DNA from: Pelagicoccus sp. SDUM812005
Lineage (GTDB): Bacteria; Verrucomicrobiota; Verrucomicrobiia; Opitutales; Opitutaceae
Reading direction: 5' to 3'
DNA: 64,000 nt
NCBI RefSeq assembly: GCF_031127875.1
Contig: NZ_JARXIA010000018.1
Coordinates: forward strand, 62,001 to 126,000
Positions 8,658-18,084 of this stretch are shown one piece after another. The notes under the pieces are model-generated. The model was not told the origin of the DNA. It searched no databases and worked only from the letters and a program-made list of their open reading frames with translations. Position 1 is the stretch's first letter. Each line of letters begins with the position of its first letter. Made by a program: the position numbers and the translations under genes.

Positions 8658-11600
8658 TTACATGTCGAAGGAGACGTTGAGGATGAACTGGCGTGGGTCG
8701 ACGATGCGGTAGGCGTTGGGCGACCCGTCGTAGTTGACGCCGACGGTTTGCAGTCCGCCGTTTTCGAAGGCGTTTACGATGTTGAGCTGCACCTTCATGT
8801 TGACCTCGTCCTTCATGATCTTGCGGGTGTAGGAGGCCCAGAGGTCGTAGTAGGACTCGGCTGGGGTGTAGATGGGCCGCAAGGTGTTGGCGATGTCTAT
8901 GTAGTTGGGGTCTGGATTCGCTCCGCTCGACTTGCCGTAGTAGCCGATGACGGCTTCGTCCTTCCAGCGGAGGCTGCCGCCGATCGCTACGCCCCTGAGC
9001 TTGTCGCCTAGGAACTTGTAGTTGGTGATCAAGGACGCGGTGTACTTGCTTTGGCCGGGAGAGACTTGTCCTTCGAGGTCTTTGGCGAGCGAGGCTTGCG
9101 GGGTGACGACGGAGTCGAAGTACTGCTGGGCGGAGTCGACGGGGTCGGCGTCTTGGAGGCGAATGTGGGTGACGTAGCCGTAGCTGGAGAGGAAGTTGGT
9201 CAGGTTGACTTGGGCTCCTCCTGGCGTGGTGTAGGTGGCTAGGTCTTGGTATTGCGGAAGCAGGTAGTCTGCGGCGCGGGCTGCTTGCCAGACGGGGAGG
9301 CGGTGGGCGAGCCAGGCGTCGTATTCCTTGAGCACGTTGTAGTAGCGTGTCTCGGACTTGGCGCCGGTGAGCTTGATGTTCCAGTTCTGGGTGGGGTTGT
9401 AGGTGAGCTGGAGTTCGGTACCTTCGGCCTTGGCGGAGCGGGTCGCTGCGATGGAGCCGGGGAGGGTATCGTAGTAGAGGTAGTCTTGTCCCCAGATGGG
9501 AGTGGTGGCGGCGCGGATGGATTCTTCCTCGGCGGGGGTGAGCCCTTCTCCGAAACCTTCGAGGCGTGGGTCGTGGCCAGCGTTGATGAGGGCGATGGTG
9601 CGACCCCAAGCGCGGAAGGTGTTGGTATCCACGTTTCCGGTGAGGCGACTGATGGGGGTGCCGCCGTTGGTGCGTTCGTTATCGTTGGTCGACTCGTACT
9701 TGCTGATGCGGGCGAAGAGCTTGTTCTCGAAGAGGGAGAACTGGATACCGTAGTCCTTGCCTTCGCCTTCGGGGAGGGGGAGGATGGTGCCGAACACGTC
9801 GATGTTGGTGGTGGTCGGTGGATTGAAGGTATCCGACTTGTTGTAGCTGAAGCCGAGCGAGTTGATGAACTGGTGGAAGAGGCTGCCGGACTGGGCCTTG
9901 TCCTTGATCTTGTCGAAGTTGCTGAGCGGCTTGACGACGACGCCGGTGGTGGCGGTGTCGGCTTCTTCTTCGCTCCATGCGGAGAGACGTTTGAAGACGG
10001 TATCCGTTTGGTAGATACCGTTGATCCAGCGCGCTGGGTTGGTCATGGATTCGTGAATGAGGTTTCCGTCGAGGTCCCGGATCTCGTTGGGGGAGGAGAA
10101 GCGGTTTTTGGCGACGTCGTTGCGGAAGCCGTAGGTGGCGATGATGCGATCGTTCCAGAAGTAGCTGGTGCCGCCTAGGTTGTAGGACTTGATCTCGGTC
10201 TGGGAGCGGTTGGTCGAGGCGGAGTGGTCCTTGAAGGCATGGGTCATGGAAATGTTTTCCCAGGTCTCGTTGCCGAGGTTGTAGGCGGTCAGCGGGCCGG
10301 TGTAGCTGGTGTAGTCGATGGCTCCGGCGGTGCTGGTAACGGTGCCGTAGGGGTCGCCGGGCTGGGCTAGGTAGTAGGTGCGGCGAGTGCTGGCTCCTTC
10401 GTTTCTCCAACCGGTGGGGGTGCCGTCCGCGTTGTTGTTTTCGTTGGCGAGGTAGCGGATGGTGCCGTTTGCCACTTCGTCGCCGCCGGTGAAGTTGAGG
10501 CGTTGGCGTATGAAGTCCCTGGATACGTCTTCCTTGGAAGCGTAGGCGAGGAGCTGGTGCTTGCCGAACCACTTGGTCCAGCCGTCCCGTTCGGTGAAGT
10601 CGGGGGTGTAGGCCAGGGCGGCGCGGTATTGGTCGCTGGTGATGCGGTTGACGAAGCGGTCTGGGTCGAAGTCTTCGACGTAGGGGAGACCGAAGTAGGG
10701 GTTGGCTTGTCCGTTGGGCAGGGTGAGGTTGGTGTCGACGAAGAGGGTGGCGACGTTGAGCTGCGAGACGGTGTAGCTGGAGTTCGAGTCGAAGTCTTGT
10801 CGGAACCAGCCAGCGGTGAGGAAGAGGTCGTCGGTGATCTTCTGTTCGAACTCGAGGTTGTAGGTTTGGTTTTCGTCCTCGCCGAAGTTCATGGAGAGGA
10901 TGTTGACGGAGGTGTAGTCGTAGATGGAGGTGTCGGTGACTCCGGGGTAGCGATAGCTGCCGATGGATCCGCCGTTTTGGGAGTAGTTGGCGGAGTTGGT
11001 CCAGAACTGGTTGTAGGCGGCGGCGGTATCGAGGTCGGCCTGGATGCTGGCGACCGAGGGGATGAGGCTTTGGTTGGCTGCGGGGTTGCTAGCGGTGCCC
11101 CAGCCGGCTCGATATTGTCCGGGGGCGGCTTGGAACCAGTTTACGACTTGGCTGTTGGCTACCTGCATGGTGGGGCGGCTGTTGGCGACGCCTAGGCCGG
11201 GAACGTAGAGGGCGGAGTCGACGTTGGTCATGGCCTGGGAGCCGACGATGCTGACTCCGTTGTATGAGGTCATGGCGTTGGTACCGGTGGAGTTGGGGGT
11301 GTTCCACTTCGTCGCGTCGTAGTTGGGCAGGGCCATGATGTAGGCGCGTACCTCGTCGATATAGGGCGAGTCGGTGCGGCCGACGAAGGGGCCGACGACT
11401 TTGCCGCTGTCGAGGAAGGTGACGGTCTGGCTGCTCGGGTCGTAGGCGGGGCGTCCGGCGTCTACCCACTCGCTCACGTAGTCGCGTGGGGTGAGGGTGT
11501 TGGGACGGTTGTTCTTGTTGCGGTAGTTTTCGAAGCTGCCTTTGAAGCGGGTGTTTTCGAAGGGCTTGTAGGTGAGGGCGACGTACTCGCGACGGGTGTC

Positions 11601-12362
11601 GTCGTAGGAGGGCTGGCGCTCAAATTCCTTGTCGTCGTGGAGGGCGGCGAAGTAGATCGCGAGCTTGTCTTCTATCAGTGGTTGGTTTGTGGATACGCTG
11701 AAGCGCTTGGATCCGTTGTAGTCGACGCGGAACTTGAGCGAGGTCGACTTGGTGTCGAGCACTGCGGTGGAGCGGCTTTGGTTGACGAAGCCGGCGGGGC
11801 TGCCGATGCCGAAGAGCATGGAGCTGGGGCCTCGGCTGATCTCGACGGACTGGACGTTGTAGGTGTCCAGCGGGACGTTGCGGATGGCTCGGTAGAAGTT
11901 GATGGAGGCGTCCGGGGTGCCGATGCCGCGGACGCGGTTGGCGCCGGCGTTGGTTTGCGGTTGTCCGTCGCCTCCGTGGGTGTAGCCCGCGTTGACGTCG
12001 ACGACGCCGTCGTTGCGCAGGGATTGCACGGAAGGGGTGTAGGTGCTGGATCCTTCGGTGTTTGCCTCGTAGCGGAAGAGGTCGTTCACGTCGAGGGAGG
12101 CGGTATCTTCCATCTGCTGTTTGGTGATGACGGAGATGGAGGCTCCGAGGTCGGCGACGTTGGTGCTTAGCCGCGAGCCCGCGAGGGTGTTTTGCTGGCG
12201 GTATCCGATGTCGTCCTTGGAGGCGGACACTTCGAAGGGCGAGAGTTCGAAGATTTCCTCGGAATCGTTTTGGGCCCAGAGGGCGGGGGCGGTTCCGGTG
12301 GCGAGAGCGATGGCGAGTAGCCACTTGGCTCGTTGGGTTTTGCTTTGATTATGGTGTTTCAT
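8658..12362 (-). CDS. TonB-dependent outer-membrane receptor
   Basis: 1234 residues from ATG 12360-12362; the 39 codons upstream contain no signal peptide and were excluded. The signal peptide (WLLAIALATGTAPALWA) is followed by the verrucomicrobial-type SPFEVSASKD segment. A plug domain starts around LAGSRLSTNVADLGASISV and contains VQSVEISRGPSSMLFGIGSPAGFVN. A long 22-strand-type barrel ends in NVSFDM. Such receptors import siderophores, cobalamin or glycans with TonB energy. The ligand is not evident. The next upstream gene on the same strand is an ExbB-like channel, but a 430-bp gap separates them. A strong terminator follows. Confidence 0.92.
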   Translation of the reverse strand: MKHHNQSKTQRAKWLLAIALATGTAPALWAQNDSEEIFELSPFEVSASKDDIGYRQQNTLAGSRLSTNVADLGASISVITKQQMEDTASLDVNDLFRYEANTEGSSTYTPSVQSLRNDGVVDVNAGYTHGGDGQPQTNAGANRVRGIGTPDASINFYRAIRNVPLDTYNVQSVEISRGPSSMLFGIGSPAGFVNQSRSTAVLDTKSTSLKFRVDYNGSKRFSVSTNQPLIEDKLAIYFAALHDDKEFERQPSYDDTRREYVALTYKPFENTRFKGSFENYRNKNNRPNTLTPRDYVSEWVDAGRPAYDPSSQTVTFLDSGKVVGPFVGRTDSPYIDEVRAYIMALPNYDATKWNTPNSTGTNAMTSYNGVSIVGSQAMTNVDSALYVPGLGVANSRPTMQVANSQVVNWFQAAPGQYRAGWGTASNPAANQSLIPSVASIQADLDTAAAYNQFWTNSANYSQNGGSIGSYRYPGVTDTSIYDYTSVNILSMNFGEDENQTYNLEFEQKITDDLFLTAGWFRQDFDSNSSYTVSQLNVATLFVDTNLTLPNGQANPYFGLPYVEDFDPDRFVNRITSDQYRAALAYTPDFTERDGWTKWFGKHQLLAYASKEDVSRDFIRQRLNFTGGDEVANGTIRYLANENNNADGTPTGWRNEGASTRRTYYLAQPGDPYGTVTSTAGAIDYTSYTGPLTAYNLGNETWENISMTHAFKDHSASTNRSQTEIKSYNLGGTSYFWNDRIIATYGFRNDVAKNRFSSPNEIRDLDGNLIHESMTNPARWINGIYQTDTVFKRLSAWSEEEADTATTGVVVKPLSNFDKIKDKAQSGSLFHQFINSLGFSYNKSDTFNPPTTTNIDVFGTILPLPEGEGKDYGIQFSLFENKLFARISKYESTNDNERTNGGTPISRLTGNVDTNTFRAWGRTIALINAGHDPRLEGFGEGLTPAEEESIRAATTPIWGQDYLYYDTLPGSIAATRSAKAEGTELQLTYNPTQNWNIKLTGAKSETRYYNVLKEYDAWLAHRLPVWQAARAADYLLPQYQDLATYTTPGGAQVNLTNFLSSYGYVTHIRLQDADPVDSAQQYFDSVVTPQASLAKDLEGQVSPGQSKYTASLITNYKFLGDKLRGVAIGGSLRWKDEAVIGYYGKSSGANPDPNYIDIANTLRPIYTPAESYYDLWASYTRKIMKDEVNMKVQLNIVNAFENGGLQTVGVNYDGSPNAYRIVDPRQFILNVSFDM

Positions 12363-12792
12363 ATCCAGGTAGTGTGAAAGTTGGGGCGATGGGGAGGCCT
12401 TTGTATCTGTTATGCAAATACAGGGTTTCCAGGTAGAAGGCTGAGCGGTGGAGGGCTCGGGGTAGGGGCGACCTGTCACGCGGTTTGGGTACGCGTAGGC
12501 GCTGGGTGATGCTCTAATCGAGTCGCTCGCTCGCAGTCGTGATTCTCGTTAGCCGCAACCGTCTTTAAGGCGGACTTAACGTAATGAAATCGATTGTCTG
12601 TAGATAGTATCGGGTGTAACGAACGGGTACCGCCTCAAGCGATGAACCTGCGAGTTTTCATCCTTCGGCGCCGCGATCAGTTTTAGGGGGATCGCTATTT
12701 CGATCAATCGAATCGAAATCTGACAGTACGCAAAGCGGGGCGTGGAAGGAGTTGGGGGGAGGTCGTGGCCTCCTTTGCGGAGGGGAGTCCGC
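12363..12792. other. 430-bp non-coding region between the ExbB-like gene and the TonB receptor
   Basis: No frame of 60 codons that looks coding is present. The region holds the presumed receptor promoter and a 23-bp interrupted palindrome near 12697. I looked for a cobalamin riboswitch (B12 box) and for a Fur-like 19-bp palindrome and found neither. Confidence 0.6.
12697..12719. promoter_or_regulatory. Interrupted palindrome, possible operator or weak ExbB terminator
   Basis: Perfect 8-bp arms ATTTCGAT and ATCGAAAT flank a 7-nt centre. There is no T-run on either side, so an operator is somewhat more likely than a terminator. It lies about 75 bp past the ExbB-like stop and 335 bp before the receptor start. 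Confidence 0.3.
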
Positions 12793-13509
12793 CTAGCTCT
12801 CCTGGGAGGGAAGGCTGTCGATGAGGGCGTTGGCCTGGCGTGCGGTTTCGGTGATGGCGTTTTGCAGGCGATTGCTAAAGACGGAGTGGGCGATCATGGC
12901 GGGGATGCCGATGCAGAGGCCGGTCGCGGTGGTGATGAGGGCTTCGCCGATGTCGCCGGCGAAGAGTTCCGGTCGGCCCATGCCGCCGGTGGCCATGGTT
13001 TGGAAGCCGCCGATCATGCCGCTGACGGTGCCGAGCAATCCGATCATGGGAGCGACGTTGGCGACGACGCTAAGGTAGTGGATCCACTGGGAGATGCTGT
13101 TTTCTTCGGAGGCGAGGGCGGCACTGATTTCGGTTTCGAAGGGTTCGAGGTCCTGGGGGGAGGATGCTGCTGAGGCGGGCTTGAGTTTCGGCAGGGCGGA
13201 GGCGAGGGAGCGGCCTAGGATGGTGGGGGAGCTCTTGGCTAGGGTTTCGGCTTGGGGAAGGTCGCCGCTGGCGAAGGGCGTCTTGAGGCTCGCGAGAAGG
13301 GATGGGGGCGCGAAGTTCAAGCTGCGAGTTTCGCGGTAGCAATGGATGGCGATGTAGAAGAAGGCGAGGGAGCAGGCGGCGAGCGGGTACATGGCCCAGC
13401 CGCCTTGCTGGATCATGGTCCAAAGCGAGGAGCTCGCTTGCGCTTGGGCTTGCAGCTTGGAGGTGAGCAGGAGGGCGGCAGCGATGAAGGCTAGGGTGCG
13501 GAGTAACAT
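12793..13509 (-). CDS. MotA/TolQ/ExbB-family proton channel
   Basis: 238 residues from ATG 13507-13509. A cleavable-looking signal (AFIAAALLLTSKLQAQA) precedes the first membrane helix (GGWAMYPLAACSLAFFYIAIH). The family core follows: a long cytoplasmic loop, then ISQWIHYLSVVANVAPMIGLLGTVSGMIGGF and a final helix with GLCIGIPAMIAHSVF. ExbB subunits form pentameric channels with ExbD that energise TonB. No exbD or tonB lies next to it. It is the last gene of a minus-strand unit with the secreted 245-residue protein (58 bp upstream), the TPR protein and the HDOD protein. Confidence 0.87.
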   Translation of the reverse strand: MLLRTLAFIAAALLLTSKLQAQAQASSSLWTMIQQGGWAMYPLAACSLAFFYIAIHCYRETRSLNFAPPSLLASLKTPFASGDLPQAETLAKSSPTILGRSLASALPKLKPASAASSPQDLEPFETEISAALASEENSISQWIHYLSVVANVAPMIGLLGTVSGMIGGFQTMATGGMGRPELFAGDIGEALITTATGLCIGIPAMIAHSVFSNRLQNAITETARQANALIDSLPSQES

Positions 13510-13567
13510 TTTGGGAGGAGTGGGAAAGAGTGGATGTTGTGGGATGGGCGAGGAGGTAATTGTGTTT

Positions 13568-14305
13568 TTAGGGGCTGCTTTGCGGGTCTAGGACCAAGGG
13601 GGACTTGGGAGCGGGATCGGGAGAGGCGTAGGCTTGGGCATGCTCGTCGTATCCTAAGCGTTGATACGCGTGGGAGGCGATTTGCTGGAGCGTTTGGCGA
13701 TGGGGCGAGAGTTCGCGACTGGCATAGGCGAGCGGGGTGAGGCTGGTCCATAGGGCGGCTTCGAGGTTTTCCGTTTTCAGCTGGTGTTCGGCTTGGACGA
13801 TCCAGGGAAGGGCGTGGTCGGTGGGAGCGGGAGATCGCTTGATCCAGTTTTGGGCGTGTACGAGGGCTTCTTCAGGTAGGCCAGCGGCGAGGGAGCTATT
13901 GATAAGTTGTTCTCGGTAGCTGGGGTCGAGCTGCGGGTAGTTGTTTTTTGGATGCCAGAGCTTGGCGTAGGCCAGAGCGGTGAGCGGGTGGCCTGCGGAT
14001 TGGAGTTCGTCGAGGTAGTCGAGCAGGATGCGGGCGTCAGCTTCGGAGAGGAGGGATTGGAATTTCGCGCGTTTGAGAGCTTGTTGTTCGAGTGGCGCGT
14101 CAGTGTCGGAAAAGGAGAGGGTTTCGATTTGGAGGGGCGCGATGCGGCGAGTCGCTTCGCCTTCGGTTTCCGGGAGGCGCAGGAGGACGAAGTTCGCTTG
14201 GGTATCGACGAGTTCGCCTTGGAGCGATTCGCCGTTTTTCAAGGTGAGGCTGTCGGCGTGGCAGAGGGCGAAGCTTGCGAGGAAGGGCAGGAGGCGCGGG
14301 ATCAT
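13568..14305 (-). CDS. Secreted protein of unknown function, ExbB/TPR locus
   Basis: 245 residues from ATG 14303-14305, overlapping the TGA of the TPR gene (ATGA), so it is translationally coupled. A short signal peptide ends near FALCHA. The segment LTLKNGESLQGELVDTQANFVLLRLP resembles the SH3-like 'DSLTLKNGE' opening seen in envelope proteins of planctomycetes and verrucomicrobia. The remainder is alpha-helical and looks like degenerate tetratricopeptide-type helices. Function unknown. Position between a TPR protein and ExbB suggests an envelope energy-transduction role, which is inference. Confidence 0.72.
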   Translation of the reverse strand: MIPRLLPFLASFALCHADSLTLKNGESLQGELVDTQANFVLLRLPETEGEATRRIAPLQIETLSFSDTDAPLEQQALKRAKFQSLLSEADARILLDYLDELQSAGHPLTALAYAKLWHPKNNYPQLDPSYREQLINSSLAAGLPEEALVHAQNWIKRSPAPTDHALPWIVQAEHQLKTENLEAALWTSLTPLAYASRELSPHRQTLQQIASHAYQRLGYDEHAQAYASPDPAPKSPLVLDPQSSP

Positions 14306-17082
14306 TGGGGCTGGGGTGGAGGGGCGACTCGGTTTTGGATCCAGGTTTGCGCCTGTTGGTAGGCTGGCAGGCGCTGGAGATCGTTTTGGGCGAGGAATTC
14401 GTTGGCTACGCTTTGGGCGTCGCTTTTTCGATTCGATGAATCGAGGATTTGGATACAGTTGAGGTAGGCGTTGGCGACGTATTCGGTTTCGCCGCGATAG
14501 AGGGTGAAGATTCTTTGGTAGTAGGCGTAGGCCTTGTCCGCTTCTTTGTTTTGAATGGCGATGCCGCCGAGGGACTGGAGGGCTTGGGCCTTGTGGGCGG
14601 GCTTGGCGTTGCGGTCGGAGAGAATGAGTTCGGCGGTGCGGCGGGCGTTCTGGCTTTGTCCGAGTCGGGTCTCGAGGTCTAGCTTGAGGGCTAGGGTGTC
14701 GGTGTCGCGCCGCTCCCTTTGGAGAAGGTGGGCGAGAGCGGTTTCGGGCTTGTCTTGTTGGGAGTAGAAGCGAGCGAGGCCGATGTGGGCGGAGTCGAGC
14801 TCAGGAGCGCTGGGGTAGGTTTCGAGGATGCGTTGGAAGTAGGAAGGGGCTTCGAGGGAAGCGATTTCGGTGAGGGCCTTGCCAGCTTCGAGGAGGGCTA
14901 CGGGCGGGAGCTCGGTCTTTTGGAAGCTGGAAGCGAGTTGCAGGGCTTTGAGCTTTGCTTGGGTTGTTTCGCCTTTCTGGCGGTGTATTTGAATTTCGGC
15001 TACGAGGAGCCGACTGGAGAGGGTGGTTTGCTCTTCGCTGGCTGGGGGAGGAGCGTCGAGAAGGTGGATGAGCGCCACGATGCCGGGAATTCCGGGGTCG
15101 TTTCCGTGCCGGGAAACGGTTGCTTGGATTTCGGATTGGGCACCATCCGGCGGGAGGCATTGGGAGAGGAGCTGGGTGAAGGAAGCGATCTGGTCTGGCG
15201 GGATGGGGCGCTGGCTGCGATGGGTCTGCAGGATGGCGGCGGCTTCTGCGGGCCGACCTGCGAGGAGGATGAGTTCGCAGCGTTTGGAGAGAGCGAGGAA
15301 GGCGAGCTGGGGATCCTCGGTTTCGACTAGCGCGTAGGCGTCGATGGCTTCAGGGGCGCGGTTCAGTTCGAGGAGGATGTCGCCTTGGAGGAGGTAGGCT
15401 TCGGCGCTGCGGGGGTGAAGTTGGTAGGTGTTTGTCCAGCTTTGGGAGCGGAGGAGGGATTGTTCGAGTTCGCCGAGGGCGTAGAGGCAGGTGGTTTCGC
15501 GAAAGGAGGCTTCGGGGTGCAGGAAGCGGGCGTTCTCGTTTTGTTGGATGGCTTGGAAGGTGGCGATGGCGGATTCGAGTTCGTTTGTAGTGAACTGGCA
15601 GATACCGATCCAGAGGAGGGCTTGCTGGGCGACGGGAGCGTTGGGGGCGATTTGGATGCAGCTCTGGAAGGCGTTGATCGCGGCGGGAGGGTTCGCTAGG
15701 TTGAAGAGGCTGAACCCGAGGTAGTAGTGGGCGGCGGCTGCGATGTGGGGAGGTGGCGACTTGTCGACGAGGGCTTGCAGGGAGGTGGCGGCTTCGGCGA
15801 AGTCTTTGCGTTCTATTTGGGAGAGGGCTATCCAGAGCAGGATTTGCGGTACGTCCTTGTCGTCTGGATACTTCTTGAGGAAGCTTTGCGCGATGCGGGC
15901 TGCAGCGTTCCAGGCCTGCATACTGCGGGCGGTGGAGATCCATTCGAGGTGGGCTTCGCGAGCGAGATCGCTGGGGATGGTGGCGATGGGTTTGAGGAGG
16001 ATCCAGGCTTCGAGGGGGCGGTTGATTCGAGCGAAGCAGCGGGCTTTTCTCAGGTTGATGGCTGGGGTGTAGTCGGGGGCTAGGCGGAGGGTTTCGAGCT
16101 GCTGGCGGAGTTGGGTGATGGACTGGCGAAATTGGTCGCTCCACATGCTTTGCTCGGTGCGGAGTTCGGGGGCGAGTTCGCTGTACTGGAGCTGGAGCTG
16201 TTCGATGCGCTTTTGCTGGGCGGCGAGAAGTTGGTCTTTGGGAGGGACGAGCTGGTAGGCGTGTAGGGCGTCGCTGGGGCGGTCGGCTAGAAGCCGGTCG
16301 GCGGTTTGGGTTGCGAGCAGGGCGAGGGTGGCGAGCTCCGGCATAGTGGTTTGGGGCCAGGGCGTATCGAGAAGTTGGATGCGTGCTTGTTCTAGTTGCG
16401 CGTTTTCGAGGTGAAGCTGGATGAGGCGTAATCGGGCGAAGGTGGCGAGGCGGGGCGAGTGGGGCGACGCGATGAGGTTTTGCAGGATTTCGATGGCTCT
16501 GGGAGGGTCGGAGAGCTGGGCTTCGCGCAGGGAGGCGAGGTCGTGGAAAGGGGAGTTGCCGGCGATTTCTCGAAGCTTGGCGAAGGCGGCGCGTGCGGCG
16601 TCGGTTTGGCCGTCGAGCATGAGGCTGGAGGCGAGGGTATAGCGGGCGAAGGCTTCGGAGTCGGGGGAGTCGGCATAGTGGGCGAGGTAGTTCTCGAGGG
16701 CGAGAATGGCGTCGCCCTGGAGGTTTGCCTTGTGGGAGGCGAAGCCGGCGAGGGGGAGGATTTTGGCGGGGAGTTGGCCTTCCTGCCAGACAGGTTCCTC
16801 GGCGTAGTTTTCGCGGATGGCGTTGAAGGCGAGGGCGGCTTGGGGGAAGTCGCCTCGGACGAGGGCTTGGCTGCCGGCATCGATGAGTTCCGGGAGCGAG
16901 CGGTATTCGATTTGCTGAGACGCGGCTTGCGGCGGGGACAGGCAGAGGCAGGCGAAGGCTGTTCCCGCTAGGAAAAGGCGGTGACGGCGGTTCGTTTTTC
17001 GGGGCGCCCGAGGGCTAGGGTAACAGGTTAGGGGAGCGCGAGGCGGGTTAGAGGAGCATCGCGAGTTGGTTCTTGCGATCAT
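14302..17082 (-). CDS. Exported tetratricopeptide-repeat protein
   Basis: 926 residues. ATG 17080-17082 is the only sensible start and lies inside the last codons of the HDOD gene, giving a 35-bp overlap. The basic N-terminus precedes a hydrophobic signal (HRLFLAGTAFACLCLSPPQAAS). The rest is a long array of TPR helices, with typical unit endings such as AHYYLGFSLFNLANPPAAINAFQSCIQIAPNAP and YAYYQRIFTLYRGE. It likely acts as a periplasmic protein-binding scaffold. In verrucomicrobial genomes such proteins sit beside ExbB/ExbD/TonB genes, as here beside ExbB. The exact repeat number was not determined. Confidence 0.82.
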   Translation of the reverse strand: MIARTNSRCSSNPPRAPLTCYPSPRAPRKTNRRHRLFLAGTAFACLCLSPPQAASQQIEYRSLPELIDAGSQALVRGDFPQAALAFNAIRENYAEEPVWQEGQLPAKILPLAGFASHKANLQGDAILALENYLAHYADSPDSEAFARYTLASSLMLDGQTDAARAAFAKLREIAGNSPFHDLASLREAQLSDPPRAIEILQNLIASPHSPRLATFARLRLIQLHLENAQLEQARIQLLDTPWPQTTMPELATLALLATQTADRLLADRPSDALHAYQLVPPKDQLLAAQQKRIEQLQLQYSELAPELRTEQSMWSDQFRQSITQLRQQLETLRLAPDYTPAINLRKARCFARINRPLEAWILLKPIATIPSDLAREAHLEWISTARSMQAWNAAARIAQSFLKKYPDDKDVPQILLWIALSQIERKDFAEAATSLQALVDKSPPPHIAAAAHYYLGFSLFNLANPPAAINAFQSCIQIAPNAPVAQQALLWIGICQFTTNELESAIATFQAIQQNENARFLHPEASFRETTCLYALGELEQSLLRSQSWTNTYQLHPRSAEAYLLQGDILLELNRAPEAIDAYALVETEDPQLAFLALSKRCELILLAGRPAEAAAILQTHRSQRPIPPDQIASFTQLLSQCLPPDGAQSEIQATVSRHGNDPGIPGIVALIHLLDAPPPASEEQTTLSSRLLVAEIQIHRQKGETTQAKLKALQLASSFQKTELPPVALLEAGKALTEIASLEAPSYFQRILETYPSAPELDSAHIGLARFYSQQDKPETALAHLLQRERRDTDTLALKLDLETRLGQSQNARRTAELILSDRNAKPAHKAQALQSLGGIAIQNKEADKAYAYYQRIFTLYRGETEYVANAYLNCIQILDSSNRKSDAQSVANEFLAQNDLQRLPAYQQAQTWIQNRVAPPPQPQ

Positions 17083-17914
17083 TGATCTCGAAGCGTGAAT
17101 CGTCGAGGAGTGAGGGAAGGTCGAGCACGTCGAGGCCGAGCTCCTTGCAGGCTCGCTTGATGTGGGCGGGCGTGGGGGCGTCGGGGTCGAAGCCGCCTAG
17201 CTGGTCGGCGAACCAGATGGCGAGGGAAAGGATGCTGGTGCCGCGCAGTTGGGATTGGGCGTGCACAGGGCTGTTCTGGTTTTTGATCGGCTGCCAGATG
17301 GCTTGTTCGAACTGCCAGTGGCTGAGCAGTTCGGCGCCGACGCGGTAGTGGGTCATGCCGAGGAGTTCTTGTTCGGCGGCGAGGAGGGTGCGGTCGGCGC
17401 AGTGTTCGGTGATGTCGAACAGCTTGTCCAGGCGCTCGAGGTAGAGGTTGATGGCGAGCTTTCCGACCTGGTGGAGGAGGCCGGAGATGTAGGGGGCGTT
17501 GGTGTCGAAGCCGCAGCGCTTGGCGATGGCTTCGGAGATGACGCCGACGTCGAGGGATCGGTCGGCGAAGGCGGTGGCGGTCTCGTCGTAGGCGGGGAGG
17601 GCTTGGTAGAAGGCTTCCTTGTCCACTACCATCTTGAGGATGCTGCGGAGTTCGTTGAAGCCGATGCGGCTGATGGCGGTGCCGATTTCGTTGACCTTGA
17701 GGGTGCCTGCGTAGGCGGCGCTGTTGGTGACGCGCAGGACTTGGGCGGAGAGGCCGGGGTCCATCCTTACGAGGGAGGAAATGTAGTCGAGCGACGCGTC
17801 CTCGTTGGCGAGGAGCTGGTCGAGCCGGGCGTAGATGCGGGGCGAGGTCGGCAGGCTCGCTGAGTACTCGATAAGGAGCTCTAGGTTGATCTTTTCGATG
17901 GAATTATTGGACAT
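17048..17914 (-). CDS. HDOD-domain signalling protein
   Basis: 288 residues from ATG 17912-17914. HDOD proteins are catalytically inactive relatives of HD phosphohydrolases used in bacterial signalling. The fold is indicated by LPTSPRIYARLDQLLANEDASLDYISSLVRMDPGLSAQVLRVTNS and by AISRIGFNELRSIL. LLHQVGKLAIN occupies the position of the HD-family HxxGK region. No other output or sensor domain is attached. It is the first gene of the minus-strand unit leading to the TPR protein and the ExbB-like channel. Partner and ligand are unknown. Confidence 0.85.
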   Translation of the reverse strand: MSNNSIEKINLELLIEYSASLPTSPRIYARLDQLLANEDASLDYISSLVRMDPGLSAQVLRVTNSAAYAGTLKVNEIGTAISRIGFNELRSILKMVVDKEAFYQALPAYDETATAFADRSLDVGVISEAIAKRCGFDTNAPYISGLLHQVGKLAINLYLERLDKLFDITEHCADRTLLAAEQELLGMTHYRVGAELLSHWQFEQAIWQPIKNQNSPVHAQSQLRGTSILSLAIWFADQLGGFDPDAPTPAHIKRACKELGLDVLDLPSLLDDSRFEINDRKNQLAMLL

Positions 17915-18027
17915 GCGAACGAGGCGTCTCCGTAGGACGTTTATCAGGAAAGCGAGGGAGGCAAGCCCGAGCGAGTAAAAACGAGACGGGGTTGGCGGGG
18001 CTTCAGGGCGCGCCGGTGGAAAAGAAA

Positions 18028-18057
18028 AGAGCTCAGTCCCGCGGGGGACTGAGCTCT
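18028..18057 (-). terminator. Intrinsic terminator of the symporter gene
   Basis: 13-bp perfect stem (AGAGCTCAGTCCC / GGGACTGAGCTCT) with a 4-nt loop. On the minus strand it is followed by TTTTCTTTTCC. It lies 27 bp after the symporter stop. Confidence 0.9.
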
Positions 18058-18084
18058 CGGACTCGAAAGGTTGGGAGAAGGTTC

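Noticed and set aside
12363-12792. Possible cobalamin riboswitch before the TonB receptor
   Set aside because: No B12 box or conserved core; only a short palindrome.
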